Positions 1 through 12,049 of a DNA stretch of 64,000 nt are shown in pieces; position 1 is the stretch's first letter, and each line of letters starts with the position of its first letter. Under the pieces are notes generated by a model. The model ran no database searches, was not told the origin of the DNA, and saw only the letters and a list, made by a program, of their open reading frames with translations. This stretch comes from Vombatus ursinus (Eukaryota; Chordata; Mammalia; Diprotodontia; Vombatidae). The stretch is from positions 11,759,984 through 11,823,983 of the forward strand of contig NW_020954548.1 of assembly GCF_900497805.2 (NCBI RefSeq), in the 5' to 3' direction. A program made the position numbers and the translations under genes.

Positions 1-920
1 AGATAGATAGATAGAGGGCACAGGGTAAGTTGAAAATGAATGGGTCATAACGAGAATAAAATTAAGGGTTGAGAGAGAATTATACTAGGAGAAGGAGAAA
101 GGGAGAGGTAGAACAGGGTAAATTATCTCACAAAAAAAACAGAAAAGAAAAGGCTCTTACAATGGCGGCGAAACAGGGGAAGGTGAGAGGAAATGAATGA
201 ATCTTATCCTTATATGATTTGACTTAAGGAGGGAATAACATACACACTCAATTGGGTATGGAAATCTGTCTTACTCTACAGAAAAATGGGGGGGAAGAGG
301 ACAAGAGAGTAGGGGGATGATAAGGAGGAGGGCAGATTGGGAAAGGGGGTAATCAGAAGCAAATACTTCTGAGGAGGGACAGGGTCAAAAGAAAGAATAG
401 AATAAATGGCGGGGCAGGATAGGATTAAAGGAAATAGAGTTAGTTTTTCACAGCATGTCTACTATGGAAGTGTTTTGCATAACTGCACATACATAACCTA
501 TATTTAGTTGCTTGCCTTATCAATGAGGGTGGGTGGGGAGGGAGGAAAGGAGAAAATTTGGAACCCAAAGTTTTAAAAACACATGTTTAAAAAAAAAGTT
601 TTCACATGCAACTGGGAAATAAGAAATGCAGGAAATGGGGTACAGAAATCCATCCTGCCCTACATGAAAATTGAAGGGGAAGTGGATAAGGAGGGGAGAG
701 ATAGAAGGGAAGGCAGACTAGGGGAAGGGGTATTCAGAATGCATGCCAACTTGGGGTGGGGGGAGGGACGAGATGGGGTGGAAGTTTGGAACTCAAAATC
801 TTTCTTGTAGAAGTAAATGTTGAAAACAAAAAAAATAAAAAAATACCATAAAAATAAAAAATATAAAAATATAAAAAAATACAAAAATAAATAAATAAAA
901 TAAATAAAAATACAAAAATT
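1..920 (+). mobile_element. Half-L1 type 3' end (left part outside window)
   Basis: Colinear with 58528-59400: 'atagagggcacagggt', 'attatactaggagaaggag', 'acatacacactcaattgggt', 'gtctactatggaagtgtttt', then the second module and an A/T-rich tail to about 919. By eye about nine bases in ten agree. Whether the copy has ORF1 cannot be told because it runs off the window. Confidence 0.9.
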
Positions 921-1469
921 TGTTTACTTCCTGTTCTACCTCTCCTGTTCTCCATATTTTGATGATTTCTGAATCATTGAAAGAGGCTATGAAATTATAT
1001 CCTCCACTTTTTTCAGAACCCTGGGATATAGTTCATCTGAGTTGGGATTTGAAATCATAGAATGTAGCTGGGTAATCAACTATCTTCCCACTTCTCTTGG
1101 GTTTCAATTCCCTGTTACCTATTTGTATTCTATACTTTTTGGTTTGATCATCATTCTTCTTGGTAGAAAAAAAAATCAGACAAAATAACTGCTTAATAGT
1201 TCCTCCTTGTCAGTGTCATCCATCATTTTTGACCTTATTTCCTCTTTGTTCTTTCCCCGAACATTAGTTTTTTAAAGCCCTGTTGTTGACTTTAGCATTC
1301 ATTTGTCACAAACCTCAATTCTTTTTTTTTTACAGTCTTCTTATAATAGGTGTCACATATTAATATTCATCTTCTTGTACCTACCCTTATTTGTTAATCA
1401 CATTTTAATATCTACATTACTTAATGAGTTCACTGTATGTTCATAGCAATCTCTTTAGAAAATTCTTCC
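921..1469. other. Unassigned flank
   Basis: AT-rich sequence without a gene or repeat I can name. A short poly(T) stretch lies at about 1322-1332. Confidence 0.6.
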
Positions 1470-2610
1470 AAAGAATAATCAAAAGATATGAATAAGCTGT
1501 TTTCAGAGGAAGAAATCCAAGCTATAAATAGCCATATAAAAATTCTCTAATTTGCTGATAGAGAATACAAATTAAAACAATTCTGAGGTACAACTTCACA
1601 TCCATTAGATCTGCTAAGGTGACAGAAAAGGAAACTGACAAATGCTGGAGAGGATGTGGGAAACCAGGTATACTAATGCACTATTCATGTGGTAAACTGG
1701 TCCAACCATTCTGCAAAACTATTTGGAACTATGCCCCCAAAGCTATTAAACTACACACACCTTTGACCCAGAGATACCACTTCTAGGTCTATACCCCAAA
1801 GAGATTAAAAGAGGAAAAGGGCCTTTTTTGTTGTTTAGTTGTTTTCAGTTGTGTCTGACTCTGTGACCCCTTTTAGGGGGTTTTCTTGGAAAAGACTCGG
1901 GAATGGTTTGCCATTTCCTTCTCCAGCTCATTTCACACATGAGGAAGCTGAGGCAAACAGGGTTAAGTGACTTGCCCAGGGTCACACAGCTAGAATTATC
2001 TGAGGTTGGATTTGAACTCAAGTATTCCTGACTCCAGGACCAATGCTCCATCCACTGTGCTACCTAGTTGCCCATAAGTACAAAAATATTTATTGTAGCT
2101 CTTTTTTGTGGTAATAAAGAATTACAAATTGAGTGTATGTATGTCCACCAATTGGGGAATGGCTGGACAAGTTATCCATGAGTATGATAGAATACTACTG
2201 CACTGTAAGAAATGATGAAGAGAATGGTTTCAGAAAAACCTGGGAAGACTTGTATGAACTGAGGGAAAGTAAAGTGAACACAATCAGAACAGTTTCTACA
2301 ATAACAAGGATAGAAAGATTTAGTAACTCTGAGTCAATGGCCAACCACAATTCCAAAGGACTCATGATGAAACACACTTTCTACTTCTGGAGACAGAACT
2401 GATGACTCAGAATGCAGATTGGAGCTTATTTTCTTCTATTTCTTGCTTTTTTTTTTCTTTGAAGATGACTAATGTGGACATTTATTTTTCATGTCTATAC
2501 ATATTTGTCATCGTTCTTATTTTTCTTGCCTTCTCAAAGGGGAAAGGGGAAAGGAGGATGATAATTTGGAATTGAAAATAAAATCTAATAGATTTGAATT
2601 AAAGTTTAAA
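1470..2610 (+). mobile_element. 5'-truncated L1, plus orientation, split by a Mar1 SINE
   Basis: Left part (about 1490-1825) corresponds to the region of ORF2 coding for KCWRxCG..ELxQ and PFDP-like motifs; right part (from about 2080) has 'caattggggaatggctggac' and 'gagtatgatagaatactact' and the 3' UTR to about 2600. Flanks AAATTCTTCCAAAG (about 1458) and AAACTCTTCAAGG (about 2611) may be a worn target duplication. It is more diverged than the copies at 24051 and 50165. Confidence 0.82.
1826..2072 (-). repeat. Mar1-type SINE inside L1
   Basis: Minus orientation: 'ttcagttgtgtctgactctg', 'gccatttccttctccagctc', 'gtgacttgcccagggtcaca', and head 'gtgctacctagttgccc' at right. L1 text resumes directly after it. 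Confidence 0.9.
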
Positions 2611-2739
2611 AAACTCTTCAAGGGGCCTAAGTTTTAAGGAAGTTTTTGTAACAAACAACTCTGGCTACCTCTAATCAAGAGTTTACTAACTAGTTTTAAT
2701 TTAGAAATCAAACAATTGTTGTTAAAGCTCAAATTCAAC

Positions 2740-3480
2740 AAGCATTTTTAAAAGGCATCTTTGTCTTATAGACACCATTCTGGGTGCTGGGGATATAAAG
2801 GTGAAAGCAAAATAATCCCTATATTCAAAGAGCTTATATTATATGAGGGTAAGGGGAAGTGGGATGCAACATTTATGGAGATAAATGCAAGATAATTTGA
2901 AGATGGAAAGAACACTTTCAAGTCCAGGTATCAGAGAAGGCTTCATGGAGGAGCTGGAGTCTGCAATAACTCTGGAAAGAAGTAATTCTGGCAGTCATAA
3001 AATAAGGCACACATCCTAGGCAGGGGGTAATGGCAGATGGCAACATGCCCAGTATGGGAAATACCTATTCAATACAATTTGACACTAACATAAAGCATGT
3101 AAACTAGAGAAATGCAAAGTAACACCAGAAAGGTAGGTTGGAGTGATGTAGGTGAGGATTGTAGATGCCAGTGTAAGAGATATGTACTTTTTCCCTAGTC
3201 TAGGAAGCTACTGGAGATTTTCCAGAAAGGGAGTCAATCACATGTTTAGATCTGTGCCTTAGGAAGATTGTTGTAACATTGAGTGAAGGCTAAAAAGCAA
3301 GGATTGAAGAGAGAGATCCTGGAGGCTGGGAAACCAGTTCAGAGACTCTTTTAATAACCCACAGGAAAGGAGAAAACAGTGGTCGGGCAACTGTTAGGAA
3401 CGTGATGCTGTAAAATAATGTTATGGAGGTAGAATTGATGGACCTTGGTACTTGATTGGACTTGTAGGCTGAGGGAGAAG
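2740..3480 (+). repeat. Ancient mammal-wide repeat, diverged
   Basis: Same order of phrases as the tract at 52000-53480: 'ccattctgggtgctggggat', 'agaaggcttcatggaggagc', 'aggaagctactggagatttt', 'gccttaggaagattgttgta'. Family name not known to me. Confidence 0.6.
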
Positions 3481-4510
3481 AGAAGAGTTTAAGAAATTTG
3501 ATTCATGTGAATAATGAATCCTGTGAAATGGTTGCATTATTCTATTTGTCATTGCATATTTCCACTGGGCTAAAACCAATTGCCATATTTTACATAATTA
3601 TGATTTTGAATGCAAATATGAATATACGTTATCCTTTCCACATCGCAACTGTCCCCATAATGGTTTCAATATATTATGGGTCAACATAAGAAATTAAATG
3701 GAAATTTGGGAGGAGTTTTATGGAAGCCACAAATGACAAGGAAAGGCCAGCAGACAACACAGAAAAAGTTTAGAAACTCAGAAATGCACAAAATATATGT
3801 ATAGTATTGTATAATATCAACATATTTTATCTTTTAATACCAGAATAATTCAGACATTCTCTGGTATGTGGGGGGGGGTTAAAAAATTTTGTGTGAATTT
3901 TCCAGATTGCAGGGATACCACACTCCTAACCCCCGTGTGTGGAAGGGATAATTCTGACTACTTAATAGTATGCATTATTTCACTAATCAAAAACTATCTG
4001 TAATATGTTGAGTCTGCAGAAGCAGAATTGAGTTTCCATCAACAGAAATGGAGTATGTGAGAGGAGAAGAATGTTTAAAGGGATATACTCTGAGTTTAGT
4101 TTTAAACACATTGAGTGCCAATCAGTCATCCAGATGATGTCCAGCAGGCAGTTGGACACATAGGAATTAAGTTGAGGGACCAGATAAGTGTTGGATACAT
4201 AGGTATTTGTGAGTCATGTACATAGGTATCTGGCCATGTCACACAAAAACGTAGATACACACATACACATACATATATGTATATGGGTATGTGTATATAT
4301 GGGTATGTATAGATGTATACATGTGTTTATGTATATACCGTATCACAAGTCAGTCTCCTCATCAGTGCTTCTCAGGACATGGCATTCACTGAGTGTGGAA
4401 TTTAAATTCTTGATTTTTAAAAATCATTATTCATGTGGGCTGGGGAATTCAATGTGTAGTAATTGTGACATTGTAAGAATGATGACCAAAACAGAACCAT
4501 CTCCACCCAG
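3481..4510. other. Unassigned flank with short tracts
   Basis: AT-rich DNA with a G run at 3871-3879 and a TA/CA-type stretch at about 4255-4340. No gene is supported. Confidence 0.6.
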
Positions 4511-4770
4511 GATATCTGGGTAGCTATGGAATGCAACGGATACACTGCTGGGCCCTGAATCAGGAAGACCTGAGTTCAAATCTAACCTCAGATACCTCAT
4601 AACTGTGAACCCTGCAAAGTCACTTAGTTTCCTCAATTATGGGGATACCAACAGCACCTAGCTAACAGGTTATTGTGAGAAACAAATGAGATTTATAAAG
4701 TGTTTAGTACAATGCATAGCACATAGTAAGTATGGTAAAAGAGCTTACTCCACTCCTCCTTCCTTTCCCA
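4511..4770 (+). repeat. MIR-like CORE-SINE
   Basis: 'gaagacctgagttcaaatct', 'tcacttagtttcctcaatta', 'caggttattgtgagaaacaa' and 'gcatagcacatagtaagtat' follow MIR order. It lies just downstream of the predicted polyadenylation site. Confidence 0.75.
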
Positions 4771-4829
4771 ACCTCACCCCAGGCATTCCACAACACAAAC
4801 AGCAAAACAGAAAGAAAACAACCAGTCTT

Positions 4830-6187
4830 CTGATTTGTCTGTCTGCATCGTTTATTGGAGACAGCAATGCTTTCTTTGATAGTTTATACATGAAGCAAGA
4901 GGAGCTGGTCTTTCATTTCACATGATTCAGGATCGACGTGGCACATCCAAAGGGGCACATTAAATCTCTGAAAGGGGCTGTACAGTTTAGATAAATAGAA
5001 CTCTGAAGAACTCAACTAAGAGGACTCTTACAACCATTACAAAAAGAATGGCGATAAAGCTACGCACAGCACTGTACACACACAATGAGGCCAGAAGAGG
5101 AGGGAAGTAACAAAGCTGACTGGAGCCACATACCTTGAATTGCTCAGCACACACACAAAGAATCATTATTTGGTCCTCATTGAGGGCAGAATATGCACAA
5201 ATGGTGTTCAAAGAATACAAGGGGACAGTGGAAAGAGAAAAAACAGAGTAGACTGATTTTTCGGTCTATGAATAGGAGATAAATAATTTCTGGTGCTTTT
5301 CTTATTCGTCTCTGTGGCAAAGTATCACAGGGAACACACATGAATAAAATGGCATTTCCCCACCTTGCCCTCCTTCCTCTTCCCTTCTGTGTCAGCTCTG
5401 TGCCCAGCTATCCTGTAGAGACATTATGATCTCATGCATTATTTTTGCAGAGCAAGCACATTGGATTTGGCAGCCTGAGTCTCTTTTTGGGCTCCTTGCA
5501 GGATGTTTCTGCAAAGACATGTTTTCTCATCTGCAGACATTTTTTCCCTGGAAATCAAATGGGGCTTTTCTCTTACAGAAAGGGGGAGGAAAACTGGTGG
5601 TGTGTCAGTAGAGGGTATAAATGGTTACAAAAGACAGTCAGTTTTCAGAGAAGCCTTTGAATTTCCATTGTACCTTTTTTACTGACCACATCTCAAGACT
5701 ATTCATTCTGATCAGAAGACAATGTGCTGGTGAGGCAATATCAGACAGTTTAGTGAGCTGGGGATCCTGGGGAGGGGGACACAGAGTGGCAAGAACATTT
5801 CTCTCTTGGAATGGAGAGCAGAGGCTTGAAAATGACCTCGAGGTGATAGACGCTATCTTCATTAGGATGGACTGACTGCATTGAGCCACCTGGTCATGCC
5901 TCAGGGAGACATGTCTCCTTAAAATGTGCAAACAGCTGCTGGCTATGACCATGGATTGGCCTAATTTGGCAAGCAGGAAGCATGTGCCATTCACTGTGCA
6001 GAAAGATATCGTCCATCACCACGGCCAGAGCAGGGCAGCCAATGGGAACCAAAGATGCTCAGTGGGACTGGGTGACTTTGACCACTGCAGCTTGTACTCG
6101 GGAGGTGCTTAAAGCAGCATTTCCAAAGCAGTGGCATTAAACTGAACTACCTGGGCCAAGAGTTGGCAAGCCAGCCAGCAAGACATT
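4830..6187 (-). other. SH3GL2: SH3GL2 3' UTR (predicted)
   Basis: From the stop codon to a predicted cleavage site near 4825-4835. On the minus strand an AATAAA lies at 4851-4856, followed after the expected gap by a GU/U-rich stretch at about 4790-4823. The resulting 3' UTR is about 1.35 kb, close to the human one as I recall it. The interval is almost free of recognisable interspersed repeats, unlike the sequence on either side, which fits a transcribed and constrained UTR. Short open frames inside it, including one of 118 codons at 5638-5994, show no family resemblance. The exact end is inferred. Confidence 0.7.
4851..4856 (-). promoter_or_regulatory. SH3GL2: Polyadenylation signal AATAAA of SH3GL2
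   Basis: The plus-strand TTTATT reads AATAAA on the gene strand. A GU-rich downstream element follows (complement of about 4790-4823). It is the first canonical signal I noticed downstream of the stop that has both a good downstream element and a sensible UTR length. Confidence 0.6.
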
Positions 6188-6387
6188 CTAATGAGGCAGA
6201 GCAACCAGAATCTCCACATAATTGATAGGGAAGAAGCCTGACTGACCATGGAGCATCCCCTCATACCAGTTCTCATCAATCTGGTTGGTGAGGGTAATGA
6301 CATCACCTTCCTTGAAACCTAATTCGCCTTCATTTTCAGGTTCAAAGTCGTACAGAGCTCGGCAGCAGGGCTGATCCATTGGGACAC
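6188..6387 (-). CDS. SH3GL2: SH3GL2 exon 9: SH3 domain and stop codon
   Basis: Residues 288-352 plus a TAG stop at 6188-6190. The acceptor is CTCTTAG before GTGTCCC; the first two bases finish the split Gly287 codon begun in exon 8. The SH3 landmarks are all present: ALYDF near residue 298, the acidic stretch [10 protein letters not shown] (RT loop), ENWYEG with the binding Trp, and [11 protein letters not shown], which carries the conserved Pro and Tyr of the ligand groove. The C terminus is VALPH. The SH3 domain binds the proline-rich tails of dynamin and synaptojanin-1. No damage is seen. Compared with my memory of human SH3GL2, GDV replaces GDI, and Pro replaces Gln just before MDQPCC. 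Confidence 0.97.
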
Positions 6388-8563
6388 CTAAGAGACAGGA
6401 AAGAGAGAAAAAGCAAAGGAAAGAAACAAAACATTTAGCATTGTAGCACCTGATGTCTACTCTTATCAAATTAGAGATTTCTGTACTCCCCATGTTAACT
6501 CCTATTCTGTTCCCTAGCTCTACCTCACAAAAGGGAAATGATACAGACCATACCCATAGCACAGCTATCATTCTTCATGCCTTTCCCCACGTTGGTAGGA
6601 TTAAGCTAGTCCTAAGACTCAGAGTCTGGAAAGCTGTTGGTCGAGTTCTGTTTGCATTATTCTTTTGGAGGCTGTGATATGATGAAAGGCACACAGAATC
6701 GGATGCTGGAAGACCTGGATTTAAATCCTGGGTCTGCAACTTGCTACCTCTGTGATTTGGAGCTGATCTCTTCATTTATCTGTGGTAAAATTTCTTCTTA
6801 TGCAAAACAGAGGGAGGTGGGAAGCAATACTCAAACAACATTCCTCAAGAGGGAAATATTAAGGAGAGTCAAAGAATCAGTATCTATTAAATGCCCACTA
6901 TGTGCCACGAACTGTGCAAGTACTAAGAACTTTACAAATATTATTGAATTTGAAAGTATAAGGATCAATGAGATATGATGTATAAAGCATATAAACCATA
7001 AGCCTTAAGACACTGTGTAAATACCAGCTCTGGTTATTACTGAGGGTGGTCACTACTGAGTTTAATGTAGCAACTAGCAATATTTGGCTTCCTACAGTTT
7101 GTTTTTGTTTTTTTAAAGGGACTTGAGGGCTCAGGTGGTATGTGATCAAAGTCAAGTTCACAGCATGATCCATCCAGGGGACTTTTTTTACATAAGGACC
7201 TTCAGGCATTTTGCACAGTTGAAATAATGTGGCATCATGAATTAGACCTAATGGTCCATATGAATTTTTGCAATCAAGAGTCCATTTCTCCCCTCATTCT
7301 CTCCTCCGGGGAATGAGTAAGCTCATACTCCCACAACCAGTTCCCCTAAGGCTAGAACTGCATGGATGTTGTGAAAGCCACCAAATTAACAACACTCATC
7401 AAATGAAAATCTAACTAAGTGCTTCATTTCTGGAAAGAGAGAGGTATAGATATAGACTCAGCCTCCATGATGACTGGTCGTGGGGGCTATCCAAAAGATT
7501 TTCTGTCCCATCATCTTGAGTCAATCAGAATACACACACAGTACATAGGGCTCCAATTGCTATCTAATACCACCCAGTTCTTTCATCCTGGCCTCCTAAG
7601 AACATCTTTAGTCTATTTTTCTTTTTTTCAGAAGAACAACAAACACTGGAGATCCAGGAAGAAGGTGGTGAGGTTCCCACATATCCTTTAAAACCAAATG
7701 CAAAACCACTGAAAATGAAGACTGTTTGCCAAATGTGTCACCCACATTTTTTTTACCATCTGTGGGGAAAAGAGGAAAATTTAAAGAATGCATTAATGGG
7801 AATATATCCATCTCCCCAACAGAAAGGAAAGTTTATTTTTTTATTGTATCAACCTCAGTCCCACAGCACAATGAACTGTTGTAAACCTGGCAGGTGTCAT
7901 GACTCAAACTGTATTAGTATGCAAGACAGTCATGCTAATGTTGTTCAACGAATCTGACTCAACGTGTTCCTGGGGGTGGGCTAGACTTTGTAGTAGGCAA
8001 CAGGATGTAGGAGCATATAACAAAGGAAGGGGAAAATGGAATCAAAGACTGAAACTCAATCTCCCAGTGCTGATATAATATGTCAAGGAAAGTGATTTAC
8101 TACCCAGGGAAAAAAAAAAAGATGCTCAAAATCCAAACGTGCTGGGAGAGTAGATTACAAGATTAGTATGTGTGTAGGTACTGATGAAAAAGAACAAGAA
8201 GGAAAATGTGAAGAATTAGTGACTTATGAAGACAGAAGCTAGAAAGAAGGAGAAAGAAAAGAGGGAAGGGAAGAAGTGGGGAGGAGGAAGAAAAAGAAAA
8301 AGGGAGAGGGACAAAGGGAATAATAGAAAGAGTGAAAGAGTGGACAACAAATGGATGGAGGGAAAGAAGGTGCAAGGACAAAGAGGAAGGGATCCTTTTT
8401 CAAATAATTACAACCAGGCAAAGAATAAATTGGGAAGAGGAATAAAAAATTACTGTGACTTGAATGAAATACAAAAGTATTAATCTCAGGATTACTTCAA
8501 AGGATTCTAATGGAAAGTTTTCCACTTGTGTTTTAACAAAATCTATACCCTGTTGCACCTGAC
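6388..8563 (-). other. SH3GL2: SH3GL2 intron 8
   Basis: 2.2 kb between exons 8 and 9. It holds a degraded MIR-like CORE-SINE in plus orientation at about 6672-6840 and a fragment of an ancient mammal-wide repeat at about 6878-6960. The rest is mostly unassigned unique sequence, with a purine-rich plus-strand tract at about 8226-8390. No further exon is evident. Confidence 0.8.
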
Positions 8564-8694
8564 CTGTTGGTTTAGGAGTGCTAGTATGGGACAGGCCTCC
8601 ATTGTGTTGAGTATTGTCACCAGATGAAAACTCCAGGCTCATGCGAGGTTTAGGCTGATACTCTCTTCTAGGCTGAGATGAAGCTTCTCTTATC
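8564..8694 (-). CDS. SH3GL2: SH3GL2 exon 8: proline-rich linker between BAR and SH3
   Basis: Residues 244-286 with split codons at both ends (Arg243 and Gly287). The acceptor is ATACAG and the donor reads CAG/gtcagg. This is the flexible linker: the segment [14 protein letters not shown] is kept, and the following [22 protein letters not shown] carries most of the differences from the human protein as I remember it (PTGDSTQPN, HTGT, KPSG). A second GT lies five bases into the intron (CAG/gtgcaa). Using it would shift the frame before the SH3 domain, so the first donor is the one that fits the protein. Confidence 0.95.
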
Positions 8695-9062
8695 CTGTAT
8701 AAGGGACCAACAAAATCAATCAATCAATAAAAATTAGATTAAAAATGAGAATGAAAGCAAAAGAAAATCAATATTGACATTAATGAACCCAAATCAAAAA
8801 TCTGTGCAACTGTTCTTATAACTTAGGTATGCCTATTATATTTGTTCTCAAAGTATGAACCAAAAGATAGGGGCCATGGGAGTGGCAACACTCCTTATTC
8901 AATATTCTGGTATTCTCTAATAGAGATGCTTGACAAAGGTGACTCATGGCAATGTTGAGGGATTGAATGCATGTCATAGTCTCTTTCAGTGAAGAGTTTA
9001 CATTTACCATCAGGAAAGGTGAGCAATTTATTCTTAATACTTTGATCAGAAGGGTGCAATAC
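8695..9062 (-). other. SH3GL2: SH3GL2 intron 7
   Basis: A short 368-bp intron, the smallest in the window. It is AT-rich and unique-looking, and I recognise no repeat in it. Confidence 0.85.
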
Positions 9063-9166
9063 CTTTCTTCAAGCCTGACAGTAACTTGCTGCAGAATCTG
9101 GGAAGCCTGCTTGTGGTACTCCAGCTGGGCTTGTACCAGAGCAGAGAGCTGGCTCACCTGTTCAAT
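9063..9166 (-). CDS. SH3GL2: SH3GL2 exon 7: end of the BAR domain
   Basis: Residues 209-242 plus two bases of Arg243. It begins [14 protein letters not shown] and ends [10 protein letters not shown]. The acceptor is GATGTGCAG, the donor AAAG/gtattg. It supplies the last part of the third long helix of the BAR bundle, which takes part in dimerisation. The phase matches exon 6 (0) and exon 8 (2). One difference from remembered human sequence is Ser for Val in the QAxQILQ stretch. Confidence 0.96.
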
Positions 9167-9369
9167 CTGCACATCGACAGAAAAAAAAGTGAATCTTAGA
9201 GCAATGCTATCAAGTCACTTTTTACAGATCACTCCTTCAAACATCCAGCAAATATTTAATACTATGCAATGGGCATCATGCCAGGAGCTGGAGATAAAAA
9301 GAAACAAAAACAGTCCATGACTTCAAGGGACTTTCATTCCCTCAAGGGACTTTTTGTGTGGAAATCACA

Positions 9370-9409
<40 letters not shown>

Positions 9410-10888
9410 GAGCGAGCGAGAGAGACAGAGAGAGAAACACAAAATTTATATGAAGTAAATAAAAAAATATTTGTGAGGTTGCTAGTCTCTGGAGGGTCAA
9501 GAGAAGTTTTGTGGAGGAGGTGGTGTCTGTATCTATGAATAAATTAACTCAATTTTTAAGGTGCAGATGCCATATGGTCACAGGTTAGTCAACTCTATTA
9601 GTGTCTGGGTTGTCTGATTAAGACAGCAATGAATGCAGATTCTATAACTAATAATGAAAATTAAAAATAGGGTCCACCACAGTTGGTCTTGCTCATTTCA
9701 AATGCAAAGGCATGAGTTAAAAAAGAAAACTATTTTGATCTGTGAATATAACACAATATATCAGTGGGAATAACAATAATGTGGTTTCTTGAAGTGTGAC
9801 TTACTAGACATATTTCTAAGTAGCCATTCTAAATATTTTGGGTTTCTGTTAGAAAATAACATAAAATAACTCTGTGATTAAGATACAAAAAGCTCAGAGC
9901 TAACTAGGAAATTTTAGAATGGCATTTGGCACAACATACTGGACTCCTGGTGCTAAGATAGGTACCAGAATTCATAGGAAAAATGCTAAATAGTAGGAAC
10001 TCATTTCTTTCCCTTCCATAGGGATAAACACTTCTATATGCCCCATTCCAAACTGATATAGTGTCAAGAGTAATCTTATACCACTGGTCGCTCAAGGATG
10101 TTATTAAGACTTACTAAATGGTGAATAATTGAATTGATCTCTCACTAATGTGTACACTTTCTCTGGTGGTACCAGAGAGTATATAGAGTATAGAAATCCA
10201 TCTATACCTTTCCAAGATATGTGATTCTTGTCCATGCTCTCCGAGAAATCATGTATAGAGATTTAACCAAAGGGTTGGAAGCTCTCCTCTATTTCTTGAA
10301 TCTGCCCATTAGTTTTCCCTTGCTCTTACTAAATGATCATTTCTCATTATACATTTCCTGGATGTCATCTTTCATACTGTTTCTTACACAGCATGATTGC
10401 TAATATACTAAAGTGTGTGACAGTGTGATGGGAAGAGTATTTTACTTGTAGAGAGGAGAGAATTGGGCTCAAGTTTTGGCTTTGATATTTGCTACCAATG
10501 CAACCTTGATAAAGTCGCTTACCTTTTTGAGTCTCATGTTTTCATTTAAGAACAACAATATTTTGTTGCAGGAAATCCATTTTGTACATTTTAACATTAG
10601 ATAAATATGAGTGCAGCCCTTTAAATGTATTTCCATGAAAATAGCATAAAGAACACTTTTCTTTGTTTTTCTTTGCAGTTGTTAAATATATCCCTTTTAA
10701 AATATATCCCTTTCTAGCTTATCCTCATCAGCCATATTCTTCAATGACACCAACCAGCTACCTAAGTCCCTGTTCAAAACAGAGTAATTTGGATGTCAAG
10801 AATATTAATGTGTTAGTGTGTTTAAATAAGCATACAATCACATGATTCAAATGTCAAGCCCAAATAAAATAGTCAGTAATCTGCTCAC
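9167..10888 (-). other. SH3GL2: SH3GL2 intron 6
   Basis: 1.7 kb. It contains a (CA)n microsatellite at 9371-9404 running into a GA/GAGC-rich tract, a MIR-like fragment at about 10420-10560, and otherwise unassigned sequence. Confidence 0.8.
9371..9404. repeat. (CA)n microsatellite with GA-rich continuation
   Basis: Seventeen uninterrupted AC units, followed to about 9436 by a GAGCGAG/GAGA-rich tract. It lies in SH3GL2 intron 6 and is probably length-polymorphic. Confidence 0.95.
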
Positions 10889-11047
10889 ATCCATTTCCAG
10901 GAGGTTGAACATGCTCGACTCAGCAATTTCTTTAGACTCATCAAATTTCTCTAGAGCTTGGCGAAGCTCCTCATCCGGAATCTTGCCTTGTCTTTTCTTC
11001 TTATAATCGAAGTCCAGGCGGCGACCCTCCAACTTCTTTAGATGATG
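10889..11047 (-). CDS. SH3GL2: SH3GL2 exon 6: BAR domain middle
   Basis: 53 codons (residues 156-208), phase 0 at both ends. It begins [19 protein letters not shown] and ends MFNLLEMD. The acceptor is AATTTTTCAG and the donor GAT/gtgagc. The run of Lys/Arg in [13 protein letters not shown] belongs to the concave, lipid-contacting face of the BAR crescent, which binds acidic phospholipids. The sequence matches the human protein throughout as far as I can recall, in line with strong constraint. Confidence 0.97.
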
Positions 11048-12049
11048 CTGAAAAATTGAAGGACAGAAAGGATTGAGGGAAAGCTTTTGAAGGGAAATCC
11101 ATTGAAGATGGAGTAGAATGATAAAGGAAAGGATAGGTGGAATACCTGGATGCCAATCTTAATTCCATCACATTATCTATGAAACTTGGGGGAAATCACT
11201 TAATTTCTCCAAACTTTAGTCCACTCATTTATAAAATGGGGATAATAATATCATCTCTGTCTCCTTCACTGGGTTATTGAAAGTCTAAAAGGAGATCACC
11301 ATTGGAAAACCCTTTAAAAGTTGTATTTAGCTATATAAAACAGAAGCTATGGATAAGGACTTGACTAGGGGATTCACTAGTATAAGAAATTCTCAGGTAA
11401 GGAAACTACCTCTGTCAATGCAAGTCAGCACATTCTCTGTAACCAATCTTAGAAAGTTGCCTGGAAAACCATTAAAAGTCATTAAAAATGACTTGCCTGG
11501 AGTCACATATATAATATGTTTAAGAAGTTAGACTTACTCATCAAGTCCGGCTGGCTCCAAGGCTGACTTTCTAGCCACTATTACTGCTTACCTCAATGAA
11601 GTATTTTGAAGAAAACACTTTCCAAATTTCAAATGTTCCAATACTGTAAGTACTTGTGATTTCATAGGCATGGTTGTTACTTTTACCTTTACCAATCCAG
11701 ACTACAATCTCTCCAATGCTTTAGTTAATGACTTTCTATAGTTAAAAATAAAACAAAATGAAACAAAACAAATGAACAAAAAAAAAAACCCATCACTTGA
11801 TATCCAACCCTCATGTGACAAGGCTCTGTACATTTGGCTAGATGGGGACTTAAACAGCAGTTATATTGGTCCTTTTCTTTATTGATCCTGCACTCAAAAC
11901 CATACCAATATTGTAGAATGGAGAAAGTCTCACAACAATCTTTGAGCACAGCCTTGAGAACACAATCAGCTACATTCCACAATGAGGCATTGGAAGAAAA
12001 ATTTAGTGGAATATAAACCTGAATGAACCATGTAAATGTGAACTCTCAT

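Noticed and set aside
5638-5994. 118-codon minus-strand open frame after the SH3GL2 stop
   Set aside because: It lies inside the predicted 3' UTR, has no domain resemblance, and its composition is that of UTR sequence.
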